From assembly GCF_001701025.1 (NCBI RefSeq), contig NZ_CP016793.1:7874001-7938000 (forward strand): a stretch of 64,000 bases of DNA, in the 5' to 3' direction. Below the pieces are notes generated by a model, which was not told the origin of the DNA, did not search any database, and saw only the letters and a program-made list of their open reading frames with translations. Source of the DNA: Lentzea guizhouensis (GTDB lineage Bacteria > Actinomycetota > Actinomycetes > Mycobacteriales > Pseudonocardiaceae). Made by a program: the position numbers and the translations under genes. Of this stretch, positions 27,883 through 38,199 are shown in pieces (the stretch's first letter is position 1; each line of letters opens with the position of its first letter).

Positions 27883-28956
27883 TCACGGGGAACGCGGCAC
27901 CCGTCCGGTCGACTCCCGCACGATCAGCGTCGCGCTCAGGTACTGGTGCGGATGCTGGTCCTCCCCGCGAATCGCAGAGATCAGGAAATCCGCGGCCGTC
28001 CGCCCCTTCGTTGCGATCGCCTGCCGCACCGTGGTCAACCGAGGCCGCTGCCACGCCGCCTCCGGCAGATCGTCGAACCCGGTCACCGACACCCGCCCCG
28101 GGACGTCGAGCCCCAGCTCGTGCAGCGCGTCCAGCGCGCCGATCGCCAACACGTCCGACAACGCGACGATCGCGGTCGGCGCGTGCTCGGCCATCAGCCG
28201 CTTCGTCGCCTGGAACCCGTCCGTCCGCGTCACCGGCACCTCGACCAGCGCCACGTCCGCCATCGTCATCCCGACCTCGGCCAACGCCTCGACGATGCCT
28301 TCCACGCGCCGGGACAGCGGGCCTCGGTAGCCACGCTCGGCGTGGTCCGGACCAGGGTCCATCGACAGCACCGCCAGCCGCCGGTGCCCCAGCTCCAGCA
28401 GATGCCCCACCACCTCACGTGCACCCATGCGGTCGTCGACGTCCACACTTGGCACGTTCTCCTGCGGATCGCTGTCGACCAGGACGAACGGGATCTTGCG
28501 CCGCTCGAGCTCGGCGACCTCACCGCGGTCTCGTTCCAGTCCGCACACCACGAACCCGTCCACCGCCGCGTACGGGATCGCCTTGAGCATCGAATCCCGC
28601 AACGGAGCGCTGAGAAGCAGCGTGAACCCCTCCTGGTCGCACACCTGCCCGACGCCCATCAGAAATTGTGCGTAGTACGGGTTCTCCATCACCGTCGCCA
28701 GGTTCTGCGGCAGCAGCACACCCAACGCGTTGGTCCGCCCGGCCTGCAACATCCGCGCCACCGTGCTCGGTGCGTACCCCAACTCCTCGGCCGCCGCCAG
28801 AATGCGCTCGCGGGTCGCCGCGGAGATCCGGTGCGGGTTGTTGTAGGCGAACGACACGGCAGCCCGCGACACCCCCGCAGCAGCGGCTACGTCACTGGAC
28901 GTCGGCTTGGCTCGGCCATCGTTGCCACGGCCGGACCGGACAGATCTCCGCGCCAT
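27883..28956 (-). CDS. LacI-family transcriptional regulator
   Basis: A 357-residue protein from ATG 28956. After a basic ~18-residue N-terminus the HTH reads S-S-D-V-A-A-A-A-G-V-S-R-A-A-V-S-F-A-Y-N-N-P-H-R-I. The sensor shows G-V-L-L-P-Q-N-L, G-H-R-R-L-A-V-L-S-M-D, T-A-I-V-A-L-S-D-V-L-A and V-T-G-F-D-D-L-P-E-A-A. The longer frame upstream (to 29184) has no similarity and was not used. It is convergent with the pullulanase; a role in alpha-glucan control is a guess based only on position. Confidence 0.85.
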   Translation of the reverse strand: MARRSVRSGRGNDGRAKPTSSDVAAAAGVSRAAVSFAYNNPHRISAATRERILAAAEELGYAPSTVARMLQAGRTNALGVLLPQNLATVMENPYYAQFLMGVGQVCDQEGFTLLLSAPLRDSMLKAIPYAAVDGFVVCGLERDRGEVAELERRKIPFVLVDSDPQENVPSVDVDDRMGAREVVGHLLELGHRRLAVLSMDPGPDHAERGYRGPLSRRVEGIVEALAEVGMTMADVALVEVPVTRTDGFQATKRLMAEHAPTAIVALSDVLAIGALDALHELGLDVPGRVSVTGFDDLPEAAWQRPRLTTVRQAIATKGRTAADFLISAIRGEDQHPHQYLSATLIVRESTGRVPRSP

Positions 28957-29049
28957 GGTTTCCGACCCCCGCTCAAACGATCCTGGAGGGGCTGATGTTA
29001 CTGACCGGCGACCACTTTGTTCGGCAACATACCGACGTCTGTCCGCTGC

Positions 29050-29235
29050 ATGCTCTTGATCTACACCGATGCGACGGCTCTCGCGACGATCGACCGCATC
29101 GAGCCGGTTCAATGGCGGGCGGTGGCGAAAACAGCCGGCGGTCACCCTCCTGCATCTGCGACCGTCGCCCTTCACGAGCGGCAAGTCATCGATCGTTCTC
29201 GCGTCGTCCTCGACCGCAGATCCTCGAACGCCTGA
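29050..29235 (+). pseudogene. Possible remnant of a YCII-family gene
   Basis: The frame from ATG 29050 starts M-L-L-I-Y-T-D-A, the usual opening of YCII/DGPF-domain proteins (M-L-L-I-Y-x-D), and later reads P-A-S-A-T-V-A-L-H, similar to their P-x-x-T-A-T-T-V-R. The diagnostic D-G-P-F motif is missing and the frame ends early. The rest of the 28957-29442 gap holds nothing I can name. Weak evidence. Confidence 0.3.
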
Positions 29236-29442
29236 TCAGCGACCGACGAGGCACCGGGTCCGAAGTGGACTTCGAGGCGAAGCGATCTGCCATGCCAACG
29301 AGCGCCGCTCAGAGAAGGGGGCGTTGCGCTCGCAGATGCCGCACCCGGCTGGGGGCCTCGACGCAGGCGGCAGCGGTGCGCAAGCCTCGGTGGTCGATCA
29401 CGACTCGGGAGTGCTAGGCGATGGGGAGTCGAATTCATGCGT

Positions 29443-29490
29443 CGCTCCTCGTGGGCCGGAACCAGACGACGTTCCGGCCCACGAGGAGCG
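29443..29490 (-). terminator. Long hairpin terminator after the subtilisin-type gene
   Basis: A 20-bp perfect stem: 29443-29462 pairs with 29471-29490 around the 8-nt loop CAGACGAC. It lies ~30 bp downstream of the protease stop on the minus strand. Confidence 0.85.
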
Positions 29491-29521
29491 GCTTCCCGGA
29501 CAGAAGTGCCCAGTCGATCGA

Positions 29522-32500
29522 TCAGTGCAACTTGTAGGCGTCGATCAGCGTTTGCTCGATGGAGTTGCCGGCCGCGTCGGTCGCTTTTGCCCGCAATGAC
29601 ACCGAGGTGGCGTCATCGGGGTGCTGGACGACTGCCAGCACGTTCGCCACGACGTTCACCGGCGTCCACGTCAGGCCTCGGTCGAACGACGCATCGACCT
29701 TCGACGTCCGTGGCACGGTGCTGGTGTTCGTCGCTTGCTGCTGGAGCGCGACGGGCACGATGAGCGAGCTACCTGCCGGCACCGAGTTGTTGTCGTCCAG
29801 CTTGGGCGTGAAGCGGAGGACCGACAGCGGCAGCCGCGTCCGGTTGGGACCGACGTGTTCGGAACGGAACGTGGTCGTGAGCCGGACCGTGGTGGTCACG
29901 TCGGCGGCACGGCTGCGGACGCCTTCAATCGACAACGTGTAGTTGCCTGGCTCCGACGGGACCTTGAAGTCATCGCCGCCGTAGGCGCTTTCGCCGATCT
30001 TCACGCCGTCCTTGTAAAGGACGATGCTGTGCTTGTCCGCTGCCGTCACACCCATGTTGCCTGCCGCGTCGCCCCACAGCGGGATGTTGACCCGGATCTC
30101 GTTGCCGGCTCTGGTCAGGTAGTCGATGTCGTACTTCGACTCCGGCAACGCCGGTCCGAAGACGCCGCGGTTGAAGGGCGCCTCGATCGTGGTGCCCGGC
30201 CGCACTGACCGAGGCCGCGAGATGAGTCGATGCTCGAGCGTCTGCTCCGGGCTCATCTGCCAGGCCTCGAGCACCCACAGCGCGTCGGAGGAGTAGTACC
30301 CGTATCGTTCGCCCGGCAGGGAGACGGGCATGACCTTGGACCACCACCCCGACAGCGCCGGGCCGAATTTGGGGTGCGGGAACGACCAGGCCAGCCCCGA
30401 CCTGCCAGGAAGCGGGACTGCATACGTGGAGTGCACGCGGCCGAGGTCCTCTTTCCTGTCCGCGCGGGTGAACCCGGTGGGGAAGGACCCGTTGGCGTAG
30501 TAGCCGAGGCCGTAGAAGTCTTCGCCGCCGGACCACTGCGTGTTGTACTGCGTCACGAACTCGTTCGGCGGCAGCTCCGGGCCGAGCCCGGCGGTCCACA
30601 GGTTGCCCAGGTCGCCGCCGAAGCGCACCCAGGTGAAGCCGACACCACCCTTGATGCGTCCGTACCTCGTGTACCTGACGTCAGCGACGCCCAAGGAGGC
30701 GTTGTCCGGTGGGGTGATCTTCGTCTGCCGGGCCGCGCGGAAGTCCAGGTCCACGCTCAACTCCCGGGTCATGTCCAGCGACGGGTACACCAGCCACGCG
30801 GTGTGCTTGGCGGTGAGCACGCTGTCCAGGATGTAACGCCCCTTGGGCAAGCGGATCGACACGCGTCCGTCCGGGCTGAACAGGCGGTACATGTCGCCGG
30901 TGTCGATGTTCTGCGCATAGGTGCCGTAGTTGGCGGTGGCCGGCTGCCCGTCGAGGCCGATGTGGTTGATGGTCAAGGTGTGGACTTCCCCCTCGCGGGT
31001 GACCGCGACCGGGGTGAGCACCCAGGTGCTGGGTGAGGTCGCGGTCAACACTCCGCTGAACACGCCGTCCAGCGAGCCCAGCCGCGTGTCGGCGACGACG
31101 TTCACCGCCGCCGTGCCGCCGGCCGGGATCGTCACCCTCGGCACCGAGGGGGTCAGCATGCCGGTGGGCGCGGGCTTGCCGTCAGGACCGGTCGCGGTCA
31201 CCGCGAGGTCCAGGGTCATGACTGCGGTGCTCGCGTTGCGGTACGTCACGTTCTTGCTCACCGGCTGGTCGTCGTCGTGCGGCCAGAGCTGGGTGCCGAA
31301 ACTGATGTTCGTCGGTTCGCTCGTCACCACCTGGCTGATCGCGCGGGCGACGTCCACGCGGCCGGAGCCCTGGGCGAAGACGTTCAGCTTGTCGTTCGGT
31401 TTGGCCGACGCGGTCAGCGCGGCCTTGAGCTGCTGCCCGGTCCACGCCGGGTGTTGCTGCGCCAGCAGCGCGGCCGATCCGGCCACGTGCGGGGCCGCCA
31501 TCGACGTGCCGCTCAGCGCGACGTACCCGTCGCCGGTGGACGTACCGTTTTGGCCGACGGTGGCCTTCGCGGCCACGATGCCCACGCCGGGTGCGGTGAT
31601 GTCCGGCTTGATCGCGTCGTCGCCGAGTCGCGGGCCACGGCTGGAGAACGACGCCAGGTTCTCCTCGCGGTCCACGGCCCCGACCGTCAACGCGGCGTCC
31701 GCGCTACCCGGCGACAGGACGGTGCCGTCGCCGCCGTTGCCGTTGTTGCCCGCGGAGATCACGAACAACGTGCCCGTCTTGGACAGTTCGTTGACGGCCT
31801 CCTCCAGCGGATCGACCCCTTCGTCGTCCAATCCGCCCAAGCTCATGTTCACCACCTTGGCGCCCTGCTCGACCGCCCACTGCATGCCGGCGATGATCCC
31901 CGAGTCCGTGGCTCGGCCGTCGTCGTCGAACACCTTGCCGTCGAGAATCTGCGCCTCGGGGGCCACGCCTTTGAGCTTGCCGCCCGACTTCGCTCCCGTG
32001 CCGGCGACGATCGACGCGACATGCGTGCCGTGGCCGATCCGGTCCAAGTTGTCCGCAGCGCCGCTGAAGTTCTGTTCGGCGACCTCACGGCCTGCCAGGT
32101 CCGGATGGGTCTCGTCGACACCGGTGTCCAAGACGGCGACCTTCGTCCCCGCACCGGTGTAACCGGCTTTCCACGCTTCCGGCCCGCCGATCTGCGCAAC
32201 GCTGCGGTCCAGCGAGGTGTGCTTCACAGAGTCCAGCCAGACCTTCCGCACGGTGGTGCTCTGCAGCGATTGCCAGGCTGATCCGTCACGGTCCGCACTG
32301 ACTGCGGACGAGTTGATGCTCGCCAGGCTTTGCGTCTGGTTGAGACCGGCCAACTGCGCGTGAGCGACACCAGGCGCGTAGGTAACGATGAGCGGGAGCG
32401 TTGCCCGCTTGCTGTCGGCGTAGCCGGAGTCGAGCAACGTCGTCACGTCGAACAGACGCTCATCGACTTTACCTTGCCGCACAAGTGGAACAGCGTCCTT

Positions 32501-32758
32501 CGGAACCACGAACAGATGATCTTTCCGCTTGTACGTGGAGAACGCGATCTCGCCCCGGCCCTTGCCGGGCACGACGGTCTTGACGTCCCGCTGTGCATCC
32601 ACGACAACGACCCGGTCACCGGTGATCAATGTGACCGCCTGACCGACCTGGGGTCCGTCCGGCGCGGCGTGAGCCGTCGGCGGCGTACCGAGCACGGTCC
32701 CGAACATGAGGGAGGCGAAGGCCACCCAACTGCCTGTTCTCATTCTGACTGAATGCAC
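29522..32758 (-). CDS. Large secreted S8 (subtilisin-type) serine peptidase
   Basis: A 1078-residue protein. GTG 32758 has GGAGG eight bases upstream and begins a signal peptide (M-R-T-G-S-W-V-A-F-A-S-L, ending A-H-A-A). A propeptide (~35-190) precedes the catalytic domain: Asp211 in V-L-D-T-G-V-D, His243 in G-H-G-T-H-V-A, the oxyanion Asn region S-A-G-N-N-G, and Ser419 in S-G-T-S-M-A-A-P-H. The C-terminal ~580 residues are beta-rich domains including an Fn3-like or immunoglobulin-like part (Y-R-N-A-S-T-A-V-M-T-L-D-L). This layout is common for actinomycete extracellular proteases of 1050-1250 residues. Monocistronic, closed by a strong hairpin. Confidence 0.9.
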   Translation of the reverse strand: MHSVRMRTGSWVAFASLMFGTVLGTPPTAHAAPDGPQVGQAVTLITGDRVVVVDAQRDVKTVVPGKGRGEIAFSTYKRKDHLFVVPKDAVPLVRQGKVDERLFDVTTLLDSGYADSKRATLPLIVTYAPGVAHAQLAGLNQTQSLASINSSAVSADRDGSAWQSLQSTTVRKVWLDSVKHTSLDRSVAQIGGPEAWKAGYTGAGTKVAVLDTGVDETHPDLAGREVAEQNFSGAADNLDRIGHGTHVASIVAGTGAKSGGKLKGVAPEAQILDGKVFDDDGRATDSGIIAGMQWAVEQGAKVVNMSLGGLDDEGVDPLEEAVNELSKTGTLFVISAGNNGNGGDGTVLSPGSADAALTVGAVDREENLASFSSRGPRLGDDAIKPDITAPGVGIVAAKATVGQNGTSTGDGYVALSGTSMAAPHVAGSAALLAQQHPAWTGQQLKAALTASAKPNDKLNVFAQGSGRVDVARAISQVVTSEPTNISFGTQLWPHDDDQPVSKNVTYRNASTAVMTLDLAVTATGPDGKPAPTGMLTPSVPRVTIPAGGTAAVNVVADTRLGSLDGVFSGVLTATSPSTWVLTPVAVTREGEVHTLTINHIGLDGQPATANYGTYAQNIDTGDMYRLFSPDGRVSIRLPKGRYILDSVLTAKHTAWLVYPSLDMTRELSVDLDFRAARQTKITPPDNASLGVADVRYTRYGRIKGGVGFTWVRFGGDLGNLWTAGLGPELPPNEFVTQYNTQWSGGEDFYGLGYYANGSFPTGFTRADRKEDLGRVHSTYAVPLPGRSGLAWSFPHPKFGPALSGWWSKVMPVSLPGERYGYYSSDALWVLEAWQMSPEQTLEHRLISRPRSVRPGTTIEAPFNRGVFGPALPESKYDIDYLTRAGNEIRVNIPLWGDAAGNMGVTAADKHSIVLYKDGVKIGESAYGGDDFKVPSEPGNYTLSIEGVRSRAADVTTTVRLTTTFRSEHVGPNRTRLPLSVLRFTPKLDDNNSVPAGSSLIVPVALQQQATNTSTVPRTSKVDASFDRGLTWTPVNVVANVLAVVQHPDDATSVSLRAKATDAAGNSIEQTLIDAYKLH

Positions 32759-34146
32759 TTGAAGGGCCTCCCAGAATAGGGTCCGCACACATCTCGACAT
32801 GGCGATCCGCGGTCGATGAACCACGCGGAGTGGTCTAGACAAGTTAGCGTTGATTGCTCGGAGGCGCCAAGCATTCCCAGCAAGCTTGTCCGGCAGACAT
32901 TTTCGACCGGCCCGTTCGGCCGCCTGCGCTGACCCGTTGGGATCAGCATGTCCTCTTAGTCGGCTGACGGAAAGGTCGACCGAAGGTGCTGACAGGCTTC
33001 ACGATGCCAGGCAACCCAATTTTCCTGCCCGCAGACCTCATCAGGGCGACCGATCGACCGGCACCCACATACACCTGCGACCATTACTTCAGGCAGTTAC
33101 CTGAGATCGTCGCAATAAATACCGGCTGACCTTCCACCACAAGCCGAGATATCAGATAGAAGATTGTTTTGCACCCCCGGCAATGCTCTGCTCACCAGAC
33201 CCGTCCGCGTTCGTCCGACGCGATCGACCACGCCTGGCGCTGCCCCAGGCGCCGACGACAACAGCAGGTCTGACTCAGCCGCCACAACGAGTGCTCTGCC
33301 GCCAACACGCATCACGGGAACTCCTCGTTCTCCAGGTGAGAGCGCTCCCACAGCCTCCCGACTGCAAGACTCCATGTCAAGTATGAAAAATTTTTGCAAC
33401 CGATCGCAAAATCTGGAGAAGCCTTCAGGATCGATGGCCCTGTCGACCCCCACGCGGCCACCTGGCGCAGAGCCGTCTCCAAGGACTTCGTCGGCAGTCA
33501 TGACTGGCCGAGCTGCGCGGGCACAGACAGCGACTCAGATCGTCAAATGCCGATCTTCTGGCGTTCTCGGCCGGAAGCCTTGTCTGCGGAGCGGCGCAAA
33601 CATCGGCGGAAGCTTGCGTGACACAGCTTGAGGGCATCGTCGGCGGTACGTGGGACATCGGCTCGCCGCCGTCAACCACGGACGGACGATTACTCCGATT
33701 CGTCACAGTGCTGCCGAGACAAGCGCGACTGTGACTTTACCGAGCGGGGGACCTCCACCGCAGGTCCCTGAGATGATCGTCGCCAGCATCAACCGCTGGA
33801 ACGACCGAGACAGCTTGTCGAGCATTCCGGTCTTGCTCATCGTTCGAATACTGCAGCGGCGCGCCGCTGTCGCCGTTGAGATCATTCTGGTAACCGACGA
33901 GCGCCGCCGCAGTGGCCTCAGGTTCCAGCCTCGGTCCACTCTTGCGTCCGATTTCACGCGATCCGGAGTCATTGAGCCGGATAGCGTCCAGCCCCCTGTT
34001 CGACTAGCAGGTCGACGAGCGCCCTCGCGGCGCGGAAACTGCCACGATCAGCACGGCGAACTCGTCGCCCGTGGTTGACCAGCTGCCTCCGGCGTCGGTT
34101 CCGCTCCTGCAGGAGTGACCCCCGCCGGCTCAAGGTACCGCGGGTG
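32759..34146. other. 1.4-kb stretch with no convincing gene
   Basis: Short frames exist on both strands, but none has a recognised family, a good ribosome site or sustained G/C at third positions. The region 33350-33420 is notably A/T-rich (TATGAAAAATTTTTGCAACC) for this genome. The longest frames are 33097-33501 on the minus strand (134 codons) and 33650-34078 on the plus strand (142 codons); both look random in composition. The right end touches the stop of the broken STAND gene. It may be degraded or transferred DNA. Confidence 0.4.
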
Positions 34147-37100
34147 TCAGGGCCACCATCGGCGGACCGTGGCCAGCGATTCGCTCGGCTCGGCGGCCAG
34201 GTCCGGTCCGCCGAGGTCGCAGAGTGTCGGCAGGCAGGCAGCGATGATCTCGAGACAGCCGCGCCGGGTGTTCGATCGGAGCACGATGCGCAGGATGTAC
34301 AGGAAAAGGTCGTGTTCGGACAGTTCCGCAGCACGGTCCAGGAGCGCGATGATGTGTTGATGGGTCCGATGTGGACGACAGAGAGAGCGTCGAGGAGTTG
34401 GTTGGCGGACAGGTGTGGGGCGAGTTCGGCCAGCGCCCGTTCGCTTGCCGGATGCGCATCCTCAAAGGTCTGGAGCGCTGCGCGGATCAGCGCCGGCCGG
34501 TCGATGTCGGGCGCATGCGCGACCAGGGTGGTGAGCACGCTCACGCCGACATGGGGATCGCCGATCGCTGCGAGCACGTCCGGGATGAACCTGGGATCCA
34601 GGTGCGGTGCGACCTTTTGCAGCAGGTACCCGCGCTGACTCTCGTCGGAGAGCCCTGCCGCGGTGGCGAGCACTTGTGAGTGCGACTCCGGCATGTGCGG
34701 CACGAGCATGCACAGCGCTTCCACGCCCCATGCGAAGTCGGTGTCCTGCCAGGAGTTGATGTTGCCGGTGATGTCGGCGAGGACATCGGTCAGGCCTGTC
34801 CGTTTGCGTAGCGCCAGGGCCGCACGGACCGCGGTGCGGTTTCCCGGCCTGGTGAACGCCAATGCCTCGATGCGGGGCAGTGCGTCATCGGGAAGCAGAG
34901 GAATGGCTTGCTGCAGAAAGGTCGCCAAGGGGTTCTCGTCGTCGCCGCGCTCGGCCAGGTCCAGAATCAGCGAGACTTGGTCTGGCGTCAGGTAGGACAG
35001 CACGCCGGCAGCCGGGAGCATGGCATCACTGCTCGTCAACACATCTGCTGCTACGGCCGAACGTCGCTCGGCGGGCAGGTGAGGAAGAAGCGCACTCAAC
35101 GCCAGAGGCCTTGAGTACTCGTTCGTGTAGGCGATGGCCAGCGCGCGGTCGAGGTCTGCGGCTGCAGTCGCGGCGCCAGCTCGTCAAGCACGAGTTCCTG
35201 GTGGAATCCTGGATGCATTTGGCCAACCGCGTCCAGTATCCGGCTCGACAGTGCCGGTCCGGCGTGCCGGGCAAGAGCGACCAGGACATCCGGATCCGCC
35301 TCGGCGAGCAGCCGTTCCAGTGCAGCTGAGGACAGGTACGGCGTCGCTGCCTGCACCACGCGGATGGACATCGGCTGTGCGAGCACGGCCCGTCGTTCCT
35401 CATCCGGAAGGTGTGGGATCAGCGCGGCGGTGATGGCGTCCCAGTCCTCCCCATGCCCTATCTCGGTGGCAATGGCGAGAGCGGCCGACACCGCGCTCCG
35501 CCGGTCGCGGAGAGTCGTGAGGTTCTGGGCCAGTTCGACCAGTGTTCGGACACGCTCATGCCGCTCGGGTAACGAGTGGCGGTGCAGACCGCGAGGGCAC
35601 GCAGGTCAGCCGGCAGGTGTGGAGCGAGTTCCACCACCGGTGACGTGGTTCGGAGATGCCGGTCAGGCACGCCGGCCAACCGGATCGTGTCGGCGAACAC
35701 CTCCGCGACCTCCTCGCCGGAGAGGTAGCGCGCGAGCGACGGGAGGACTTTCGCACGATCGATCCACTGATCCGGCGTGCCGAGCGCATCCTTGACCAGT
35801 GTGGCAGTGGCGGTTCGTTGGTCGCCCGGGAGGAACGGCACCAGACGAGCCAGCAGACTCAACCGGTGCGGCTCGTCCTCGACCGAATCGACGGCGCTGC
35901 GCAGCTCGGCGACCTGCGTCGCGGACAGGTGCGGCGCCAGTTCAAGCTTCACGTCAAGCCCGTGGTCCCCGTCGTCGATCTCTGCCAGTGCGGTGTCCAG
36001 CCACCGTGACCGGTCCGGTTCGGGGAAATTGGCAGCCAGCTCGCCGGTCAAGGAGATCCGGGCGGCAAAGGCCAGCGTTCCGGTGAATTCCGGCAACATC
36101 GACAACGCGTCGCTCCCCAGGGGAAGTCCGTCGAACAGGTCCGCCACCTCGTGGTCGGTGAGGGTTGCGGCGGCCGGCAATGTCCGGCGCTGCTCCCCCG
36201 ACAGGTGTGGCGCCGGCTTGGTCAGCGCGGAGACGCGGGCGGTCCCCTCCGGCACGGCCAACGTGGCCGCGAGGACGTGCTCCAGCTGCTCGCCGGTCAA
36301 GTGTGGCGCGAGGTCGATGAGAACGGCGATCCGGTATTGGTCGTCGTCAATGGTGTCCACAACGGACAGTGCTTCGGCCAGCACCTCGGGCTGACGTTCC
36401 GGCGGCAGGTGGGGCAGCGCGACAGCCAGCGTCGCGGCACAGTCGTACGGCGTCCGCATCCGTCGGGCGTGGCTGACAATGCGTTGTGGACTCCACACGC
36501 CAGAGGCGGCCAGTGCGCACAACAGCTCAGCCGAGATGATCTGGGCGAGGCTGCTGATGGAGGCCATCATCAGCAGGTGGTGCAGTTCCCGGGACAGGCT
36601 GGGCGCGACGTCGTGGTTCGCCAACGCCGGCCCAGCAAGGCATCCAGCTCTCCGACCCGGTCGGCGAGCAGCAGATGCCCAGGAAGGTGTCGCAACGCGT
36701 ATCCGTCGGTGCTGGTCAGGCAGTAGTCCGCAATCCGGTTGTTCGCGGCGATGACAGCCAGGCCCAGAACGCCCGACCAGGCCTGCTCTTCCTCCGTCGG
36801 CGCCGGCGTCGCGGCGGTCAGCACCTCGCGCAGACTGGCGTGGTAGATCTCGAACCGGCGCGGCGTCGTCGGGACGGCGGTCAGGAACGGTCGGAGACGG
36901 CCGAGGCACCACTGCTCCACCATGCGCTGGTCCGCCCCGGACATGCCGGCGAGCTGTCGAGCGGCAGCGCTTCTTCGGCGGCGGCAAGGGTGGACACGAG
37001 CGGCAGCACGGTGCCCTGCCAGTGGTAGTGCTCCCGCCAGCGGCCCAGGTGGGCCAGGTAGAACGAGCGCAGGTCGCCGGGCAGGTCGCCGAGGTCGTCC

Positions 37101-37916
37101 GGGCGCCGCAAGCCGAGCCGGATCTCATCGAGCACGTACCGCAGGTACACCCACACGCCCCCGCACCGCGCCGCGAGATCCTCGACGTGCACACCGGCCG
37201 GTGCGTGCTCGCGTAAATGGGCGCGCATGTCGTGGAGGTTGTCCTCGTCCTGAGCGGACACTCGCAGCACGGCACGTGGTGCCGCGCAGCGCGCGGGCGG
37301 ACTGCCGGTGCGGTAGGTGCCGACAACGAAAACGCCCGCTGGGAGGTGAGTCGGTAGCCCCCAAGGCTGGGCGCCGGGCTCGGTCTCCGCCTCGTCCGCG
37401 ACGTCGACGAGCAGCACCACCTTGTCGCCTTGGTCCGCCGCCGCCACCAGGAGCCGCTCGAACCCGGCCGGCGTGCACATCCAGTCGGGCAGCAACCGGC
37501 CAGGCGCGAGCTTCCACAGTTCGTGCCGCACCACCAGCTGCGCGGCGAGGTTCTGCAACCCGGCGCGGACCGACCGGCCCTCGGTGTACCGGGAGAAGTG
37601 GCAGATCCAGTCACGCTCGCGGGCCAGGTGCGCGACCAGTGCGGTCTTGCCCAGCCCGGCGTCGGCCTCGACCCACACATAACCGCAGGGCGAGCCGGCG
37701 AGAAAGTCGTAGATCCGGCCGATCAACCGCTCCCGTCCGGTGAACCCGCTGGTGGAGCGTGTTCGAGAACACCGGACGCGGGTCGCGGGCCACCATGTCC
37801 ACCGGAACCGCTGAGACACCCTGCGTCACGAGCGTGACGGAGTCGATCGAGCCGGCCTGCGCCACCGACCCGGAGATCGCGACACCGCTGAGCTCGTTAC
37901 GGACGCGATCCGCCAC
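34147..37916 (-). pseudogene. STAND-type ATPase with helical repeats, broken by about six frameshifts
   Basis: Read from right to left, one ~1250-codon protein can be followed through changing frames. Start near GTG 37916 (A-D-R-V-R-N-E-L-S-G, an N-terminus common in actinomycete STAND proteins); shift near 37757; P-loop domain F-T-G-R-E-R-L-I-G-R-I with Walker A E-A-D-A-G-L-G-K-T-A and Walker B V-V-L-L-V-D-V-A-D-E; shift near 36955; S-G-A-D-Q-R-M-V-E-Q-W segment; shift near 36625; repeats of ~30-35 residues with L-A-P-H-L-x-x-E-Q; shifts near 35570, 35165 and 34370; final helices ending W-W-P-stop at 34147. Each segment keeps protein-like sequence with no internal stops. Intact relatives are NTP-driven switches with a repeat sensor. 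Either a recent pseudogene or a region of indel errors. Confidence 0.7.
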
Positions 37917-38199
37917 CCGCCCAGTATGCGGCACCACGGGGATGCGGCGTGGCCGTAACGCCCGAGCACTGTGCCAATCCTGTGCCCCTGTCCCCCACGT
38001 CATGACCTTGCCCAGCACGAGCTGACGACGGTGCCGGTTATTCAGGCCGGTCACGGGTACTCCGGTTGAACGACAACGCGAGAGTGGTGTTGGTCCGCTT
38101 CCAAGGGCCGCGTGGAGTGACCAGGACGCGTGTCTGTGCATGGGTCCTGTTGGCGTCCAAGGTTCGCGTTGAACTCGATGCGGGTTCCATGGAGGTCAC

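Noticed and set aside
33097..33501. 134-codon minus-strand frame as a gene
   Set aside because: No family, no good ribosome site, composition not like the surrounding genes.
34147..37916. Programmed ribosomal frameshifting to explain the STAND gene
   Set aside because: Six shifts at unrelated sequences without slippery heptamers or common signals; indels or decay are simpler.
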